Part shown: positions 36,276 to 48,071 of the stretch, piece after piece | How positions within the stretch are numbered: the stretch's first letter is position 1 | Layout: each line of letters starts with the position of its first letter | NCBI GenBank assembly: GCA_020809705.1 | Contig: CP085831.1 | Span: forward strand, 2,604,001-2,668,000 | DNA length: 64,000 nucleotides | Direction of reading: 5' to 3' | From: Calonectria ilicicola | Lineage: Eukaryota > Ascomycota > Sordariomycetes > Hypocreales > Nectriaceae | The notes under the pieces: generated by a model | The model's database searches: none | Seen by the model: only the letters and a program-made list of their open reading frames with translations | What the model was told of the DNA's origin: nothing | Program-made: the position numbers and the translations under genes

Positions 36276-37835
36276 ATGCCCGGATCTAACCAATTACCTG
36301 CTGGTGCTGAGGGTGCTGCCGCTTTCTCCATGATATACGCTTTTGTCAGTCTATTCTGCAGCTATATTTTGCTGTGGCTCACAATAGCCCATCGGGAAGG
36401 GTGGTCGTGTAAGTACAACTGATTGGCAAACTAGCTAAAGGTTGGAGCTGAGCAGAAATGACTGCAGATATTTGCCTACTCGCCACCAGCACCTGTCTCA
36501 GTACAGTCGCTTCCATCGTACAGCAGATCCACGACATCATTTTCTACGAGGATGTTTTGAAGGAGCAATTCAGAAGGCGGACCAACGTCTGGGACAATCC
36601 AGAGCAGGCCATCGCAAACGGCTCTTTTGGATTGGACCTTGTCCTATTCTACTTTCGTATGTGTGGCAGAAGATGTCTCTGTTCCAAGGTATCCCTCTGA
36701 ACCTTTTGTAGAATACTATTCCTATAATGTCCAATCGCTCCTCGTTATGTTTTGGTATGTAACTAAGTACTTCCAGTAGCCATTGTCAGAGATGAGATAC
36801 TGATGGTTTCTTTTTCTTTTTACTTTTTACAGGACTAGTGAGTTAGCGCAGAGCGTATATGGCCTTAATGCAAAGCCAAGGACACAAGAGATCCTCCGAA
36901 AGGTGAACTTGGCGGGGAAGGCATTGTCCATCCTGTTCCCCCTGGTAACCATTCTCCTTCTTCGTGCGCCAGCTATACAACGAGTGTTTGTTGTTTTTCT
37001 ACTTCTTGCCGACCTACCATGTACGTTGTATTCCTGATTTTTGATTTGGAACTTGGCTAAGTACAATGCTAAAGTAATGATAAGCCTGGCGCTGGGGAGC
37101 ACTTTGATGATCGCCATTCTTAGCCGGTATATCAAATCAAGAAAGAGTATAACAAATTGGACACCACCAAGTAAGCCTTCCAGGAGTGTAAGCAACTCAA
37201 CTCCGTGCACGGATAGATCCTACCTGGATAGTACTACCGCAGGATCTCGGGGGATCACTACAAAGAAGCGAGGCTTTCATGACCGCTGGCTTATGGTGCG
37301 CTTCATCGTTTCATTCTTTATCTTGATGTAAGTCTGAGCAGAGACTGCGCGGGTGGACTATGCAAAGGATTCTAATAACAGCTTTAGATGTTTCGAAGTC
37401 ACAAATATCTTATTCCAGATGCAATCCATCAAGAACTCAAGAACGGATTCTAAACTTGAAGAGCCGGACCTGACTGCCAGTCGCGCAAGGATAACATTTT
37501 TTCTGTTCATCCCAGGTACCACAGCCGGAATTTTTCTTCTTGTTGTCTTTGGTACCACGGCAAGTTGTCGGTCAAAGATGTGTGAAACATTTATTCCTCG
37601 AAAGTGGCGGAGCTACCAGCCGTCCAAAGGTTGGACGATGACTTGCCAGCGACAGACTCATTCGGGCGGGACTGCTGTGCCTTTGAACGCAACAAAGAAT
37701 TCAGCACGAGAGGCTCCTCGGCCCAGTAACTTTGTTGTGCTGGGCGATGATACGAACGAAATGATAACATTCCCAAGGAACGCTTCTCATAAACATTCCA
37801 TTTTAATGAAACCACTGCCTCCTTTGCCTACATAA
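36276..37835 (+). CDS. Fungal seven-transmembrane protein of unknown function
   Basis: Six exons, 36276-36408, 36468-36656, 36712-36754, 36833-37020, 37075-37327 and 37382-37835, give 419 aa; each junction has a GT donor and AG acceptor and the phases agree. The second exon must use the CTGCAG acceptor at 36467, because the one a few bases earlier creates a stop. Seven hydrophobic segments are visible: IYAFVSLFCSYILLWLTIA, ICLLATSTCLSTVASIVQQ, DLVLFYFQYYSYNVQSLLVM, ALSILFPLVTILLL, FVVFLLLADLPLMISLALG, FIVSFFIL and ITFFLFIPGTTAGIFLLVVF. A hydrophilic Ser/Thr-rich C-tail follows. The layout resembles GPCR-like fungal proteins, but I cannot assign a receptor class. The joined segment FYFQYYSYNVQSLLVMFWTS supports the 43-base third exon. 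Confidence 0.8.
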
Positions 37836-40800
37836 TTCACCTAGCGACATGCGGATTACCGTTTCGTGGAGGAGTAACGTATAGACGCATCTTTGAAGAA
37901 GGGTCAACGAACCGACGGATACATGCACCTATCCCTTATAATATGAAGATTGGCGGAGAGTGGTGACAGTTATGATTGGCACGCTCCTCCATAACATCAC
38001 TCCGCTGTATAAAAGAGGAGATCATGATGGAAAAAGCATATTCAATATTTGTATCAGGTGCGGATTGGGTTTTTCTTTTTCTTTTCTTGGGATTAGACGA
38101 TTCCTTCTTCTACTGGCAAGTATAAGACTATTTCTAAAGGTGAACTTCCAAACTTTGGCAAGAGCTGAACAAAAAAAGAAGATATTTCCATGCTATTGTC
38201 ATGATTAGAAGATGAATGGAGTATTTAGCAAGGACCAGGGTTAGGCAAGAGTCGTTAAAGTGGTATTGGGTCCAACCATTGGAGCCTCGCCATCATAGTG
38301 CGAGTGGGCAAAACTAAGTCTTGGAGAAAAGATTTGTACATAATTTAAACTTCTGATAAAGGTACCTATTTTGGATGAAGGTGGTCTTTAGTCTTTCAAT
38401 CTAACAAAGCTCTCAACTTGTAGTGATTAGATGAAAATCGTGTGTACTTGAGAAGGTGCGAAGGTCAGTCTCATTATCAGGAGTCAAGTATTCAGTTGCT
38501 ATAGCAATGCTAAGGTGGTCAAGTTTAAAATATTTGGTATAGATATATTAGTAAAGGGAGAGGAGAAGATGAGTTAGATTATAACACTTGGATTTAAGAA
38601 AGCATGCATAAAGGATCATCTTGGCATTCAGGCCAAGGTCAATATTGTGGCAGGAAGCAACATAAGCTATCTCTAGAGTGGTCAATAGATGAAGTTTTGG
38701 AACTGCCCTGAGAACTAGGTGTAGATTTATGGATTATTTCCCCCGTGTTGACATGCAGCATCAGCCGTGGGTTTTGCTGCGAGAGTAACCGGCAAGTGTA
38801 GGATGCATTCATTGAGTACACTCCACATAGCCTGCTAATGTCATTGTATGGTGTTTCTATCATACCGTATCGGGTTTGAGAAATAGGCAGCCCACCGCCA
38901 CCGCGTGAGGAGGCTGATCCCTTACACCTTGACCGATTCAGCGGGGGACAGATATCGCGACCACATGATTGTACCCAGAGGTATTAGTCAAGATAGTAGG
39001 AGAAACTTTTCTTGGGGTATAGCTAGTGTAATGATATAGATCTCCTTTGGAGAAGGGAGCATTCGTTTATGAGGACGTATACAAGAGCATCAAGTAGGTA
39101 CGAGATAGATTCGTCAATAAAATCAAATTCTAGCCTCATACCTGGATCCAAAAAAAAGAAAAAAAGGCAGCGAAAACATGCGAGCTTAGCGGCAGCTAGG
39201 TGCTAGAGAAAGTCAAACGGATCCCAGTTTAACGTCAAAAACGGTTTCGTCAGTACCAGGTGTGGCTGGTGGTGCATAACCCAAGTCTAAGGTCTAGGTA
39301 ACCAGGGCGGAATAATCTTGTGCACAATCTTGATCATTCTGGCACTCACGACTGAAGTGGTTGCCTCATCCTCAACCCCTTTGGCATTTTAAAGGAGAGA
39401 TCATTTATTTTGCTCAGGTAGAACGGAAATTGAGGCATATCATAAGTCAAAAGGCATTTCATTACGGACACATTTAAGCCTTGTTCAGCTTGGAGAGCAT
39501 ATTGATCCCACCATGATGGACATTCAGTAGTAACGAAAGAAAGCCTTGGACAGCACTGCTAGAGCCGTGGCGGCCCGTAGCAAAAAGTAGAAGGATACAC
39601 GCGTTCGCTTCCACATTAGCGGCATCTCAGAAATGTGATATCGGTTGTGATGAGAGGGTGTGGTGCAGACCGGAAACTGGGAGGAACCCTTGCAGCCCCA
39701 CTGTAATCCAAGAGATACAATAGTTCGTTGCACACGTCAAACTGTTGACTTCAACCACGAAACGAACTAGATTACGGCACAGCCGCCATATGTTTTTTTT
39801 TAGGTTGAGCTGAGGGCGGAGATGCCGAATGTGCCGGAGGAGGATTGGACATTTTGAATAAATACGCGCGGTCGTTCGCGCACCACTCACTCATGATGAC
39901 TACGGAGAGTGTTTCTTCTGCTTGCCGCATCGGCAATGAGCATTTGCACTGCGCTAAATGTCCAAGCGAGAAGGGCCCTGCATGAGTTATTAGCGGATCA
40001 TGACAGGAATCGTAGACGCAGACCAGACGCAGATCGATTGATAGTTACGCATCAACATGGCAATGAACATGGATGGCCAGGCTGTTTGCCGCTGTATCTC
40101 GTGGTCTAGAATTAAAGGGCTGTACCCACCATCTCAACCCCTGACTGCCTAGTGACGAGGAAAACACTAGCATACATTGTCCAGCACCCTTACCACATTT
40201 CGACTACCTAGTCAACGTTCGTGGATTGCAATTCAGCTAGCCACTTGAGCCTTGGGCTAACTGTGTGTTATATTTGAGGTGGATGATGATCTGGTCACCC
40301 GACGTAGCAGCTGAAAAAAAAACATTGCACTTTTGTTCCCAATTGAGAAAGCATTGGACTTCGATAGCTAGCCAGCTTCGCCACCGGAGTTTAGCTCAAC
40401 AACTACTGTTGCTACGAATGCCAGACTACAGTTTGCATACAGTAGTCGTTTCAATAGTCGCCACCCAGGTCCAAGATCAAAGCTAAACCATTCGAACAGA
40501 AGCCAGCTAGCCACTGGAACTACGTTTCCACCGCTGTTCCTACCTTATTGGCAAATACTGGAGAAAGAACACCATGGTATGATTCCCATCACATTCCAAG
40601 CTATGGAAGACCTGGTTGGCTAGCAGCGCTTGATTCTGTTTTTATGGAGCAGACCATACATAAACTCAGCACCAAACCAACCATCCCCACATATCCCACT
40701 ATTGATACCGACACACAGTGGCTACATAAGGACCTTGTCTGTCTATAAATACAGTGGGTGGCAACGAGTTTGAATCCAATGTAGTGTACCGTGCGTAGCA

Positions 40801-41761
40801 AGCTAAGGGAAATCCGGTTATCCGAGGGCTGCCGCTTTTAAAGTTGATCGCAACCCTTACCATAACCCTAACCCTCTTATGAAGGGGAATTCGCGCCCAC
40901 TCTATCGAAAAATCCCATTTCGATCATCTCCTTGAATGATTGCTATGAAAAAGCCCTTTTGAAGACCGATGGGAAATTTACATGCAGCAGGAATAAATCC
41001 CCACAACTTGGCAAACCGTGTTCTGGCATCTGCCCTGTATATGTGGGGTATGAAAAAGATACGTTGGTCGAACAATGATTGATTTTCTGTCTGTGCGAGT
41101 TCTCGAGTAAAAGCATAAATGAAATGTTAGGTTATAATCAAAAGCCCATCGTTTACGATAAAAAATAAGAAATAAATAGTTGGTTTTGGTGGTATACTGT
41201 TATTTCTCTTTGGTGAATAATGGAAATGGGAGACTAAGAACCCTTGCTGTTCTAAAAAGGGTGATCTGCTATATCTGGTTGGGATCATCTTCGGGTGAGG
41301 ACATTATTCTGGTGTGCATTTCCTACTCTCTTTTGGAAGACCATAACTTAGCTCTAATACATCGAATTCCTGCTCTTGAATTATCCAAACATTGCCCAAC
41401 ACTATTGTGCTTTAATCTTACAAGACATTTACATTAATGAATGAATTTCTTTTTCCCATTCATAACCCAATAATTACTGTGAAAATAAATAGATGCAAAC
41501 ATGTTCACTTCTCAAATTCTGTATCAATCAATGTACGAAGGTCAAGGGTATGGATAAGTGGAACCCTGCTTGGCTCTCAAGGTTGGCAGAGTTCCCCTTG
41601 TCCACGCTCCACTCTGGTCCGGGTGTTTGTACCTGTTGGCTTATCGCTCGCTCACGGCAAAAACCCACATTGTTTGGATCTTGGTGCATTGCACCACTGC
41701 GCTAAAAGACCTCAGTCGTTGTTTCATGCCGCCTCATCCGCTGCTCATGCTTCCCATAGCA
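37836..41761. other. Longest gene-poor stretch of the window
   Basis: About 3.9 kb with only short, unsupported frames on both strands. No transposase, LTR or RNA gene was recognised. A short telomere-type repeat at 40863-40875 is listed separately. Confidence 0.5.
40863..40875. repeat. Interstitial telomere-like repeat (TAACCC, two units)
   Basis: TAACCCTAACCCT reads as two telomeric units in an intergenic region. A stretch this short may be a telobox-type protein-binding element or chance. A longer tract in the same orientation occurs at 58614. Confidence 0.5.
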
Positions 41762-44443
41762 ATGTCTCCCGAGTCCCCAATATCCAGTGCCAGACGGCGC
41801 AATTTCAAGACGCGCCCACGAGGATTTGGCCGACAGAAACGGCCCACTGTGCCCCCTGAACAGCGAAAGAGGGTCAAGGTTGCGTAGGTGAACCGCTTGC
41901 TCCTCCACCCTTCTCGAATGGACAAACTGAACCTAAGTATTTAAACCTAATTAACCAAGAACAGGTGTATTAGTTGTCGCCAAAATAAAAACCGCTGCGA
42001 CGGCCTAACACCGTGCCGGCGGTGTGTTGCCAGCCAGCGGCTGTGTCTTTATGCTACCTTAGGTTCTCAGGCCTCCTTGAGTCACCCAAAACCAGATGAG
42101 AACTCAGGTGAGAGGCCGGACTCAAGAAATGACGCCTCTGAAAATAATAAATCTCGTACATCAGCCAATTCGTTCGTTTCGAGCGCCGACCACTGTTCCT
42201 CAAGGACTACACGCTCGACTAATGTAACGGTAAATGACCAAAGCGGCGACTTGGCCATTACACTGCATCCCCCTGCTATCTCACAAGACCCGAACGACTT
42301 GAATAATTCAGAGAGCGTTGTTTTGGATGGCAGCCCGATTCCGACGGGCTCAGTCACAGTAGTGAGCCAAGGTAAAACACGTAAGTGCTCAACTACCCAC
42401 CGCTCGACATCATATTGATGAATGACTATTAGACTTTGAGGGGAGGTTTTCGTATTGGACCTTCTTTGATTCTGTCAAGCAAGTTGTGGCAGAAGATTTG
42501 GAAGATGCCCTAGGCCCTGATGAGCAAGTAAGTCCACGGAAAATGTCAATTGAAGAAGCTATACGGTTATCTGACTTTCCCTTTGTCAGAATGGTTCCGG
42601 TCCCATTAATCAGCTATCAACCTATTCCTTAGTGAATTTGCAGACTGCTGTAACAGCTGCACTACCACCGCGAGAAGTAGTTGAATTCCTGGAAAGTACT
42701 TTTTTTCAGTTTGCGCAGGCCAATTTCTTCTACATCCACCCAGAGATATTTTGTCGGAAACTGACAGCATTTTACAATGGAAGCAACGATTTCGACATTC
42801 AAAACAAGCAGAAATCCAGGCGTTCTACCGAGTTCCTCTGTGTACTATTTATGGTGCTCGCAATCGGTAGCCAGTTTGCTGAAGTTGGGTCAGATTCTGC
42901 CGCCAGCGACCACGGCAACAGATGCCGAAACGCGTCAGATCTCGATCTTTCCAGCATTGTCGTGCCCATTCCGTCGCCAAACCCAGGTTGGCATTTATAT
43001 GAGGTTTCGCACCGCCTATTACCAGACGTCATGTGCTCGTCGTCAATGATGAGTGTACAGGCTTGTGTTCTGCAGGGGATCTTTCTGCCGAGCACCAATA
43101 ACCGCGACGCGGGTTACAACCTGCTCGGTTTGGCTTTGAGAATGGCCATCAATATGGGCATGCACCGGTCCCTTGGAGCCTCTTCTCTACATCCGCATGT
43201 TCGCGAACTTAGAAATAGACTCTGGTGGAGTGTGTATATTGCTGAGCGCCTGTTTTCTATTGAAATGGGCAGACCCCTACCCATTAACGATGCTGAGATT
43301 GATGCGCCGTTTCCAGTGCACTTGTCCGACTGGAACCTCCTCGCACCCCCACTCAATGTAGATGGACTGATATCAATGGCTAAGTTGTGCCAATTGCTTG
43401 GAGACATTGTAGACAGTATCTATCGCAGACAATCCAACCAAGAAGGCACCATGATGCAACCCGAAGTCATTAGTAGGCTTAGAAGAGAGATTGAGCGCTC
43501 GAAAGAGACTCTCGCTGGGAAACTTCGGTCTGGAAACGAGTTAAGTCGATCGCTGACCCATCTTCAACTGTCATATGAGCAAGCCACAATCCTCTTGACC
43601 AGATCTTGTTTGAATCTTGCAGCTCTTAAAAGCAATCCCAAATTGCCTAACGAAAAGGCAAAGAATTTTGTCCACAAGCAAGCAAAAGATTGTGTGAGGG
43701 CCGCGATTTCTTCTATCAAACTCATGCGTTCACTTCAGTCTCGCTCTCTTCTTTGTCGGTTCTCTTTCCATGACTCTGTATATTGTTCAGCCTCTATATA
43801 TGTTCTATTGCTCTCCCGAAAGCTATACAAAATGCCGGAAACTGTACCAGCTGCTATTCGGGATGGAATAACAATATTACTAGAGCTGGCAAAAGGCAGC
43901 GAATCGGCAGGGTCAGCTTTGAAATATGTTCTTCGTGCTTGTAGATCACACTTGAATGATCGGGATATCATTGCATTCACACAGGATAATCCTTCTGATA
44001 GAGAGACAATGTTGGAGAATGGAAGGCGATCGTGGAGGGAGTGGATAAAAAACACGTTGAACCAGAATCAAATTTACCCCAGTTCTTGTCAAACATCTCT
44101 TGACGATAGAACCATTTCGGTAAGCTCACGAAAACATTCGTTTACAATTATCTCCAGTGAATACTGACTTAAATTCTAGCACACTAATCATGACATTGGA
44201 CTTGATGCCCCCAGTTCAATCACGGCTATGAGGCTCAAGGAACATAACGTAGCTAGAAAAAGAGACGACAACTATGATTCTAGCCAAACGACTCATTCCG
44301 TAAGCACTACTGATGAGGTTGCCTCTGATCTGATAGATCTACAACCATTCTGGATCCCTGATCACCCCGAATTTGATATTCAAGGGAGAGATCTCACCGA
44401 AGCACTACTCATTCCATTCTCTAGTGTTGATGATCAATTATAG
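41762..44443 (+). CDS. Zn2Cys6 transcription factor with Fungal_trans (middle homology) domain
   Basis: Exons 41762-41883, 41965-42380, 42433-42527, 42590-44119 and 44180-44443 give 808 aa in frame. The zinc cluster is assembled across the first intron (donor GTAGGT): KVACISCRQNKNRCDG, then LTPCRRCVASQRLC. After an acidic, Ser/Asn-rich linker comes HFEGRFSYWTFFDSVK, a standard block, and then the fungal-specific regulatory domain: FLPSTNNRDAGYNLLGLALR, MAINMGMHRSLGAS, RNRLWWSVYIAERLFSIEMG and RPLPINDAEIDAPFP. The GRP...DxDxxFP-like pattern is typical of this domain. The start at 41762 is the ATG nearest the basic N-terminal arm; in-frame upstream ATGs exist. It lies tail-to-tail with the permease at 44600 (156 bases apart) and is a candidate controller of the permease/amidohydrolase pair. 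Confidence 0.9.
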
Positions 44444-44599
44444 GAATTTAAAGGTTGACTATATAGTTGATTCTCGGGAGACGAATACGCGACATGTTTA
44501 ATTTAGTTGGATGATTTTAAGAGAGCACAGCTCCAGCAAGAAATACCTTGCTCTTCTAGACTCTCTCTGATGTACGGCTCCTAGAATAGGCAATTATAC

Positions 44600-46276
44600 C
44601 TAGCTAGTATATCGAAAGAAGCGATCTTCACGGTCGGTCAAATCCACCGAATTGACCTGCTCGTCGTGATTGTGGCCACCCAAAAGTCGATCTCTTTTGC
44701 GGTTTTCATACAAGACGAGAAATCTATATACGACAAACAACATGAGAATGCAACCGAAGCAGACAATATCCGCCACAAGGCCTTTGGTGTACCGCGGTGC
44801 GTCTTGCGTCTGCCAAAGCTGCGGGGCAATGACGGCAGCAGCACCGTATAGTATAAAGTACGCATTGCCCACAGCGGATTTTTTCGTATTACCTTTGATG
44901 TTGGACGCCATCAAGCTCAAGGTGACGACCATGATGGGCGAGATGGTAGAGGCAAGCCAGGTAAACACGACAACACCCCACTTGCTACTGCTTGGGATAC
45001 AAAGGACGCCGATGTTTCCTATGAGCGGTAGCACAGTGACGGCAATGCCCCAGTAACACCGAGGAATCTTGATTACCCTGATACCGATAACGGTAATCCA
45101 GATAAAGATGATCTGCAGCGCGCCAGATGGCAACCCCACCAACATGGTGTTAAATTTGGACCATCCAAAACCATTTATCACGAGTGATGCAAACTGCTCT
45201 GGTCAGCACATATATTTGTTATCTTCTCTAGGAAAGATTTCATACCTTTAGTACCGGAGATGCAAAGGTTCCCAAGAATGCAAAGGCAACAGCTGCCCAG
45301 CAAAACGGATCGGTGAGGGATTCAATGATTTGTGATTTTTTAAAAACCTTCTTTTCCTCGGTGAAACCGTCGTCTCTAAGGCGTTGGCAAGCAATCTTGC
45401 GTTCGTCTTCCGTTAGAAACCATGCAGTATCGGGACCCTGCGGCATCAAAAAGATGAATAGTATACCACATGCAACAGTAGCGCCACCGTAGATGAGGAA
45501 CATGACGCGCCAGTTTGCCAGGGCAACATCGTGAGCTGAACCCACACCGTACATAATCAACGCCCCGATGATGGATGCGAAACCATTGCAGCTAACCCAC
45601 GCGCTGCAAAAGAGAGATATGAGCACGGTGACGCCCTGACGTCAATTTTCAAAAGGGGAAGACGCACGCTATACGGATTGGATGCTCCTTCTTTTTGTAC
45701 CATGTGCTCATGATTATGAAAAATGCAGGGGACACAGCTCCCTCACAGGCGCCTAATACAAACCGCACAGCAGCGAAACCTCCAAAATTATGTGGTGCGG
45801 CAAGGCACGCGGCGACAATGCCCCAGATAACACTGGAACCGTCAATTCAAATCGTTCTTGGCTATGCAATCCGGCTTACTTACATCATGAAGCCGACAAA
45901 GCGAGCAATTGACATATGACTCATGAGATAGATAAAAAGATACTCCGAGGAAAGTTGACCGAGATAGAAAATACTGACTACCCAAGAGTATTCATCACTG
46001 CTGAGATGTAAATCCTGCTGCATGTTAAAGACGGCCGCGTAGCCCACCGCTTGCTTGTCAAGGTATTGGTCAGGTCAGCATTGATGATTCGAATGGATCC
46101 GAGGAGTTCAACCACCTACACTGAAAAAAGTATACGGTACACATGAGAGGCAAAATGACTCGATCAATCTTCCGGAGCACCTGCTTTTCCTCCACTTCAT
46201 CGAGGATAGCAATCTCTACATCGCTGGAGTTGGGAATTGCCGTTTTAGGTTTTTCATCCATTGTTTCCATAGTCAT
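44600..46276 (-). CDS. MFS permease, Dal5 type, with an apparently broken 3' splice site
   Basis: Expected exons are 46276-46120, 46064-45884, 45832-45668, 45603-45246 and 45193-44600, for 484 aa. Markers: MCTVYFFQ joined to YLDKQAVGYAAVFN, SWVVSIFYLGQLSSEYLF, VRFVLGACEGAVSPAFFIIM, FLMPQGPDTAWFLTEDER and a closing VDLTDREDRFFRYTS. These place it with fungal allantoate/organic-anion permeases. Phase and homology require exon 2 to begin at 46064, directly after AAT rather than AG. The first intron otherwise has a good donor (GTAGGT) and branch site (GCTGAC). The next AG downstream, after DK, gives a frameshift and early stop. The gene may therefore be non-functional, use a rare acceptor, or reflect a sequence error. 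It is divergent from the amidohydrolase at 46689 across a GATA-rich promoter. Confidence 0.83.
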
Positions 46277-46390
46277 GATATTTATAGGATTGATTATATA
46301 TATGGCGCTGGTGTGTGGATATTGTTTGTCGGGAAAATGAATAAGGGAGGATTTCGCGGCTTATAAGTTAGGGCAGCATCACTGGAAGCA

Positions 46391-46407
46391 GCGCTCTCTC
46401 AGAGCGC
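46391..46407. repeat. Short perfect inverted repeat in the divergent promoter
   Basis: GCGCTCT-CTC-AGAGCGC: 7-base arms around a 3-base centre, lying between the permease and amidohydrolase genes, about 120-300 bases from either start codon. It is a possible operator for a dimeric regulator. Confidence 0.45.
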
Positions 46408-46417
46408 GATTGCTGTT

Positions 46418-46546
46418 GATAAAGAAATTCTTGGATATGTTCAATTTACCGGGGAGCTCATCCGGGAAATGATAAAAGCTCGATAAGATTTGGATTTCCT
46501 ATCTTATTCATAAACGGGTACGCGCACCCGAGATAAGATAGATAAG
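46418..46546. promoter_or_regulatory. Cluster of GATA sites in the permease/amidohydrolase promoter
   Basis: GATA motifs occur at about 46418, 46471, 46482, 46500 (reverse), 46532, 46537 and 46541, i.e. seven in 130 bases. They include GATAAGATAGATAAG at 46532-46546. HGATAR sites, especially in tight groups, are bound by the AreA-type nitrogen regulator in filamentous ascomycetes. The setting, between a Dal5-type permease and an amidohydrolase, suits nitrogen-source control. Binding is inferred, not shown. Confidence 0.6.
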
Positions 46547-46688
46547 TGGGCGGGCCACTTTCAGGTTCTGAAACCTCTATCGTGGCCAGAGTTTACTAAT
46601 ATAAAGTCCAAAATCACCATCCAAAAGATTAGGAGGATGAATTAAAAATAACTCAGCTCCAGAAGCATCATTCATTCAGGTGGTCATC

Positions 46689-48071
46689 ATGACTTGCACC
46701 TCACCCCCTGGAAAATTCGCGGCTGCGACCCCGGCAAACATTGACAAGCCCTGGCTTCTTCCCGAACAACCCACATACATGCTTTCGGGTGTAAACATTG
46801 TCAATCCAGTCAATGGAGAAATAATTGAGAATGGGTGCGTCACAGTCAATAAAGGTCGTTTTTCGCGTATCGACAGTAAAGAAGCGGGAGAGAGCAGGGC
46901 CGATGACAATACGGTCCCGCTCAAAATCAATCTCAACGGTTTATATCTGTGCCCTGGGCTCATCGACGCACACGTACATGTCACAGCAACACCGGGTGAG
47001 CAGAGTCTCAAAAATACCTACAAAAGCATTTCTCAATCTATGAACAATTTCCGCACCACTTATGTGGTACGTGAGATGCTGATGAGAGGGTTCACCACAG
47101 TCCGGGATTGCGGAGGGGCCGACGCTGCCTTGAAAGAGGCCATCAAAGAGTGGCTTGTAATCGGGCCACGCCTGGTGATAGCTGGCCACGCACTCTCTCA
47201 AACCGGAGGCCACGGTGATCAGCGAGATGCTCACTCTGACGATGATCCTGCAACCCGCTGCTGCGCCGGCCACAAGACAGGAATTAGTCGGCTCTGCGAC
47301 AGCACAGTAGACTGCATGACCGCTGTACGTGATGAAATGCGCAAAGGTGCGGATTTCATCAAGATCATGGCGGGTGGCGGCGTGTCGAGCAAGCTCAACA
47401 ACTTGGCGCATGCGCAATTCTTGTCCGAGGAGGTGTCTGCAATTGCAAGGACGGCAGCGTCCTTTGACACTTACGTCACTGCACATGCTTATTCAAACCG
47501 TGCTATGGTTCATGCTGTGGAAAATGGGGCCATGGGTATCGAACATGGCAACTTCCTTGATGCAGACACGGCAGCATATCTTGCTCACAAAGGCGTATAC
47601 TTTACACCTACATTGGCCACGTATCACACTTTGATGAAACCTCCGTACGATCAGTGGATCACTAAGGAATCTATGGAGAAGGACATACGAGTTATGAATT
47701 CGGGGCTAAACTCACTCCGGGTTGCTGAAGAAGCGGGCCTGACCATTTGCTTTGGCACAGACTTGATGGCATCAATGCAACCATTCCAAAACAATGAGTT
47801 TTCAATCAGAGCAACGGTGCAATCGAATATCAGTATATTGCAGAGCGCGACCGTGAATCCAGCACGTATGATGAAGTTAGAGAATGAGATAGGGCGAATT
47901 GCGGTTGGTCTCTATGCCGATATGTTGGTGCTTAGGTCGAATCCCCTAAAAGATACTACATGCCTGGATAATGCTAGCAATATCATGGGTATAATTAAGG
48001 AGGGGCGAGTTGTATTATCTCAGCTACCAGAATTAGAAGTGTATATACCAAGCAAAAATAAAGTACTATGA
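46689..48071 (+). CDS. Metal-dependent amidohydrolase
   Basis: Intronless, 460 residues. It belongs to the amidohydrolase superfamily related to imidazolonepropionase, prolidase-like and ochratoxin-type amidohydrolases. Metal-site pattern: DAHVHV (HxH) after CPGLI, the carboxylated lysine in FIKIMAGGG, VTAHAY, GIEHGNF and the catalytic Asp in CFGTDLMAS. A beta-sandwich N-terminus (MLSGVNIVNPVNGEIIENG) and C-terminus (IGRIAVGLYADMLVLRSNP) complete the fold. It hydrolyses a C-N bond in an amide or dipeptide-like compound; no secretion signal is seen, so it acts inside the cell. The start ATG lies in TCATCATGAC; an upstream in-frame GTG is not used in fungi. The shared GATA-rich promoter with a permease suggests import and hydrolysis of a nitrogenous substrate. 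Confidence 0.93.
   Translation: MTCTSPPGKFAAATPANIDKPWLLPEQPTYMLSGVNIVNPVNGEIIENGCVTVNKGRFSRIDSKEAGESRADDNTVPLKINLNGLYLCPGLIDAHVHVTATPGEQSLKNTYKSISQSMNNFRTTYVVREMLMRGFTTVRDCGGADAALKEAIKEWLVIGPRLVIAGHALSQTGGHGDQRDAHSDDDPATRCCAGHKTGISRLCDSTVDCMTAVRDEMRKGADFIKIMAGGGVSSKLNNLAHAQFLSEEVSAIARTAASFDTYVTAHAYSNRAMVHAVENGAMGIEHGNFLDADTAAYLAHKGVYFTPTLATYHTLMKPPYDQWITKESMEKDIRVMNSGLNSLRVAEEAGLTICFGTDLMASMQPFQNNEFSIRATVQSNISILQSATVNPARMMKLENEIGRIAVGLYADMLVLRSNPLKDTTCLDNASNIMGIIKEGRVVLSQLPELEVYIPSKNKVL

Noticed and set aside
46050..46125. U12-type AT-AC intron to explain the permease acceptor
   Set aside because: The donor is GTAGGT and there is no U12 5' site or TCCTTAAC branch, so a damaged U2 acceptor is more likely.
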